A stretch of 64,000 nt of DNA from Oscarella lobularis. Its lineage: Eukaryota; Porifera; Homoscleromorpha; Homosclerophorida; Oscarellidae. Position numbers and translations under genes: made by a program. Under the pieces are notes generated by a model, which saw only the letters and a list, made by a program, of their open reading frames with translations, searched no databases and was not told the DNA's origin. Below are positions 62,786 through 64,000 of the stretch, piece by piece (within the stretch, counting starts at the first letter, position 1; every line of letters starts with the position of its first letter). The DNA lies in the NCBI RefSeq assembly GCF_947507565.1, contig NC_089177.1:2728001-2792000 (forward strand), given 5' to 3'.

Positions 62786-64000
62786 CTAGGATGGCTTGTA
62801 GATGATCTTGCGACTTTCGATTGATGACCACCTGTGCCTCTTTGTGTAGTAGGATATCACTGCAATCACCGAAAGAACCATCAATGCCTTGGAACGCGAG
62901 AAATGACGATTAATCATAGCCGACTGATTATAATAGATTACCTTCATTCCCATTCTCTTCCTATCGTCGATTTCTGGTTCCGCTGCCCAGCGCAAAAACG
63001 TGCACACGTCCTTTGCCATTTGAGGAACAATAGCAGGAGTCCCTAAGAGAAAGTGTCAATACACTATATATAAAACATTCTTGTTGGACGTCTACCGTCA
63101 TCGTATTCTACTGCGCCTTCATATAAAGCCTGCTGCATGCCTATTGCTCCTCCCGCAAAGTAAGCGTTGTAATGAAGGCCTTCTCTCACTTCGACACCGG
63201 CTGGAGGATCGAAATATCCCGTCAATATTGAAAAGATGTAATCCTTGGTGCACGAGATTTATAAAGAAATTTATGCCGTCACTATTCTAACCTCTCCTCC
63301 CTCTCTGGCATTCACAATCATGCTAAGATCAGGTGGCAACGCCCCTTGAGAAAATAATAAGACTATGAACTCAATTGCATTAGAAATAGGATTTGCCATT
63401 GTTTGCTGCTCTGGCTGCTTCATCATTTGGATAAGGAGAAGGAAAATAGTCTGAGAGCTAATAGAGCCAATAATATAATTTGATTAAATTATGTACTCAA
63501 AAGTCTTCACCTTTCCTGGCCTTTCAAACATTTCTCCTTCGTCATTAGGCCCATCTTTGATCATGTACTAGAGACAAACAATACTGATAATAAGGCATAA
63601 TAATAATAATAAGAGTACCTCTTCTGCAAGTGCCTTGGCCTCTTCCTCCGTGTGAGATGCACCAATCAAATTCCTAAATGCTATCTGTTCTATACTGTGG
63701 CACGCAGAGCACACTTGTTGATACACTTGAAAGCCTCGACGCACACTAAACTCCCAAAGAAACATTTTTCGCTTTCTCGCGCTGTTTTTTCCCCTTTACC
63801 TGGAGTGATCGAGCGCGCTAAATGGACCCTTGTGGCTCCACGGATAGACGGGAGGGTGAAGCTCGACTTCTTCGGCATTCACTTTGAGCGTAGAAGCGCC
63901 GTAGAGAAGAGCGAGGCCACTCGCCGCGCCGAGCCCGAGAATCGCGTACTGAAACCACTCACAATTAGAAAAGGGTATTTGAGTTTATATGCGATGTACG
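62786..64000 (-). CDS. CYC1: Cytochrome c1 of complex III, 5' end cut by the window edge
   Basis: Mitochondrial bc1-complex subunit. From the right edge: [20 protein letters not shown] (presequence/sorting helix), then [20 protein letters not shown] and [20 protein letters not shown], with the covalent heme site C-S-A-C-H. Then [60 protein letters not shown] with [43 protein letters not shown] and the C-terminal anchor [20 protein letters not shown], ending KIIYKPS at the TAG (62786-62788). The methionine axial ligand region (AIGMQQ) is present. The ATG exon lies beyond 64000. Introns are 45-80 nt. Confidence 0.94.

Overview
The window is eukaryotic nuclear DNA from an early-branching animal with a very compact genome. 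About 26 protein genes fit in 64 kb, introns are mostly 45-60 nt, and intergenic gaps are often 50-200 bp. The gene set includes a heterotrimeric G-alpha subunit, copine, TM9SF3, RANBP9/10, kinesin-14, reelin-type repeats, LDL-A and Ly6 modules and a PTB adaptor. That gene set together with ~50-nt introns suggests a sponge, perhaps a homoscleromorph such as Oscarella. The species assignment is inference from style, not from an alignment. All exon-intron models were spliced by eye from the sequence, using known family proteins as guides.

Layout: 0-5 kb holds an ankyrin protein (+), an EF-hand protein (-) and a copine (-). 5-11 kb holds a GAS1/GFR-alpha-like GPI protein (+), a DUF1647-like type II membrane protein (+), TM9SF3 (-) and an ABHD4/5-type hydrolase (+). 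11-20 kb is a housekeeping block: FEN1 (+), then NEDD8, the POLR2C (RPB3) subunit, UBE2C and RANBP9/10 (all -), then an MCUR1/CCDC90-type mitochondrial protein (+). 20-25 kb has two tandem Rab22/31-like GTPases and a G-alpha gene (+). 25-34 kb has a kinesin-14, a membrane-anchored IQ+PTB adaptor and TBL3/UTP13 (all -). A 536-bp terminal-inverted-repeat element with Pol III-type A and B boxes (34016-34551) lies just upstream of TBL3.

34.7-54.9 kb is the accessory-looking part. It has a Ly6 + LDL-A receptor with PPxY tail motifs (+), threonyl-tRNA synthetase (-), a very large reelin-repeat/mucin/EGF transmembrane protein (-, 40701-53858) and a decayed TARS fragment. The large gene contains a ~5.78-kb near-identical internal tandem duplication. 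The signal-peptide exon exists only upstream of the first half, and the EGF/transmembrane/tail part exists only after the second half. A phase-compatible splice donor at the junction can join them, so I read it as one gene rather than two. 54.9-64 kb returns to ordinary genes: a sulfatase (+), MCM4 (-), DENND11/LCHN (+, start codons 54 bp apart from MCM4) and cytochrome c1 (-, cut by the right edge).

Recurring features are head-to-head gene pairs with tiny shared promoters and an apparent abundance of GC-AG introns: six were found by eye, two of them in FEN1 and one at the same position in both Rab paralogues.
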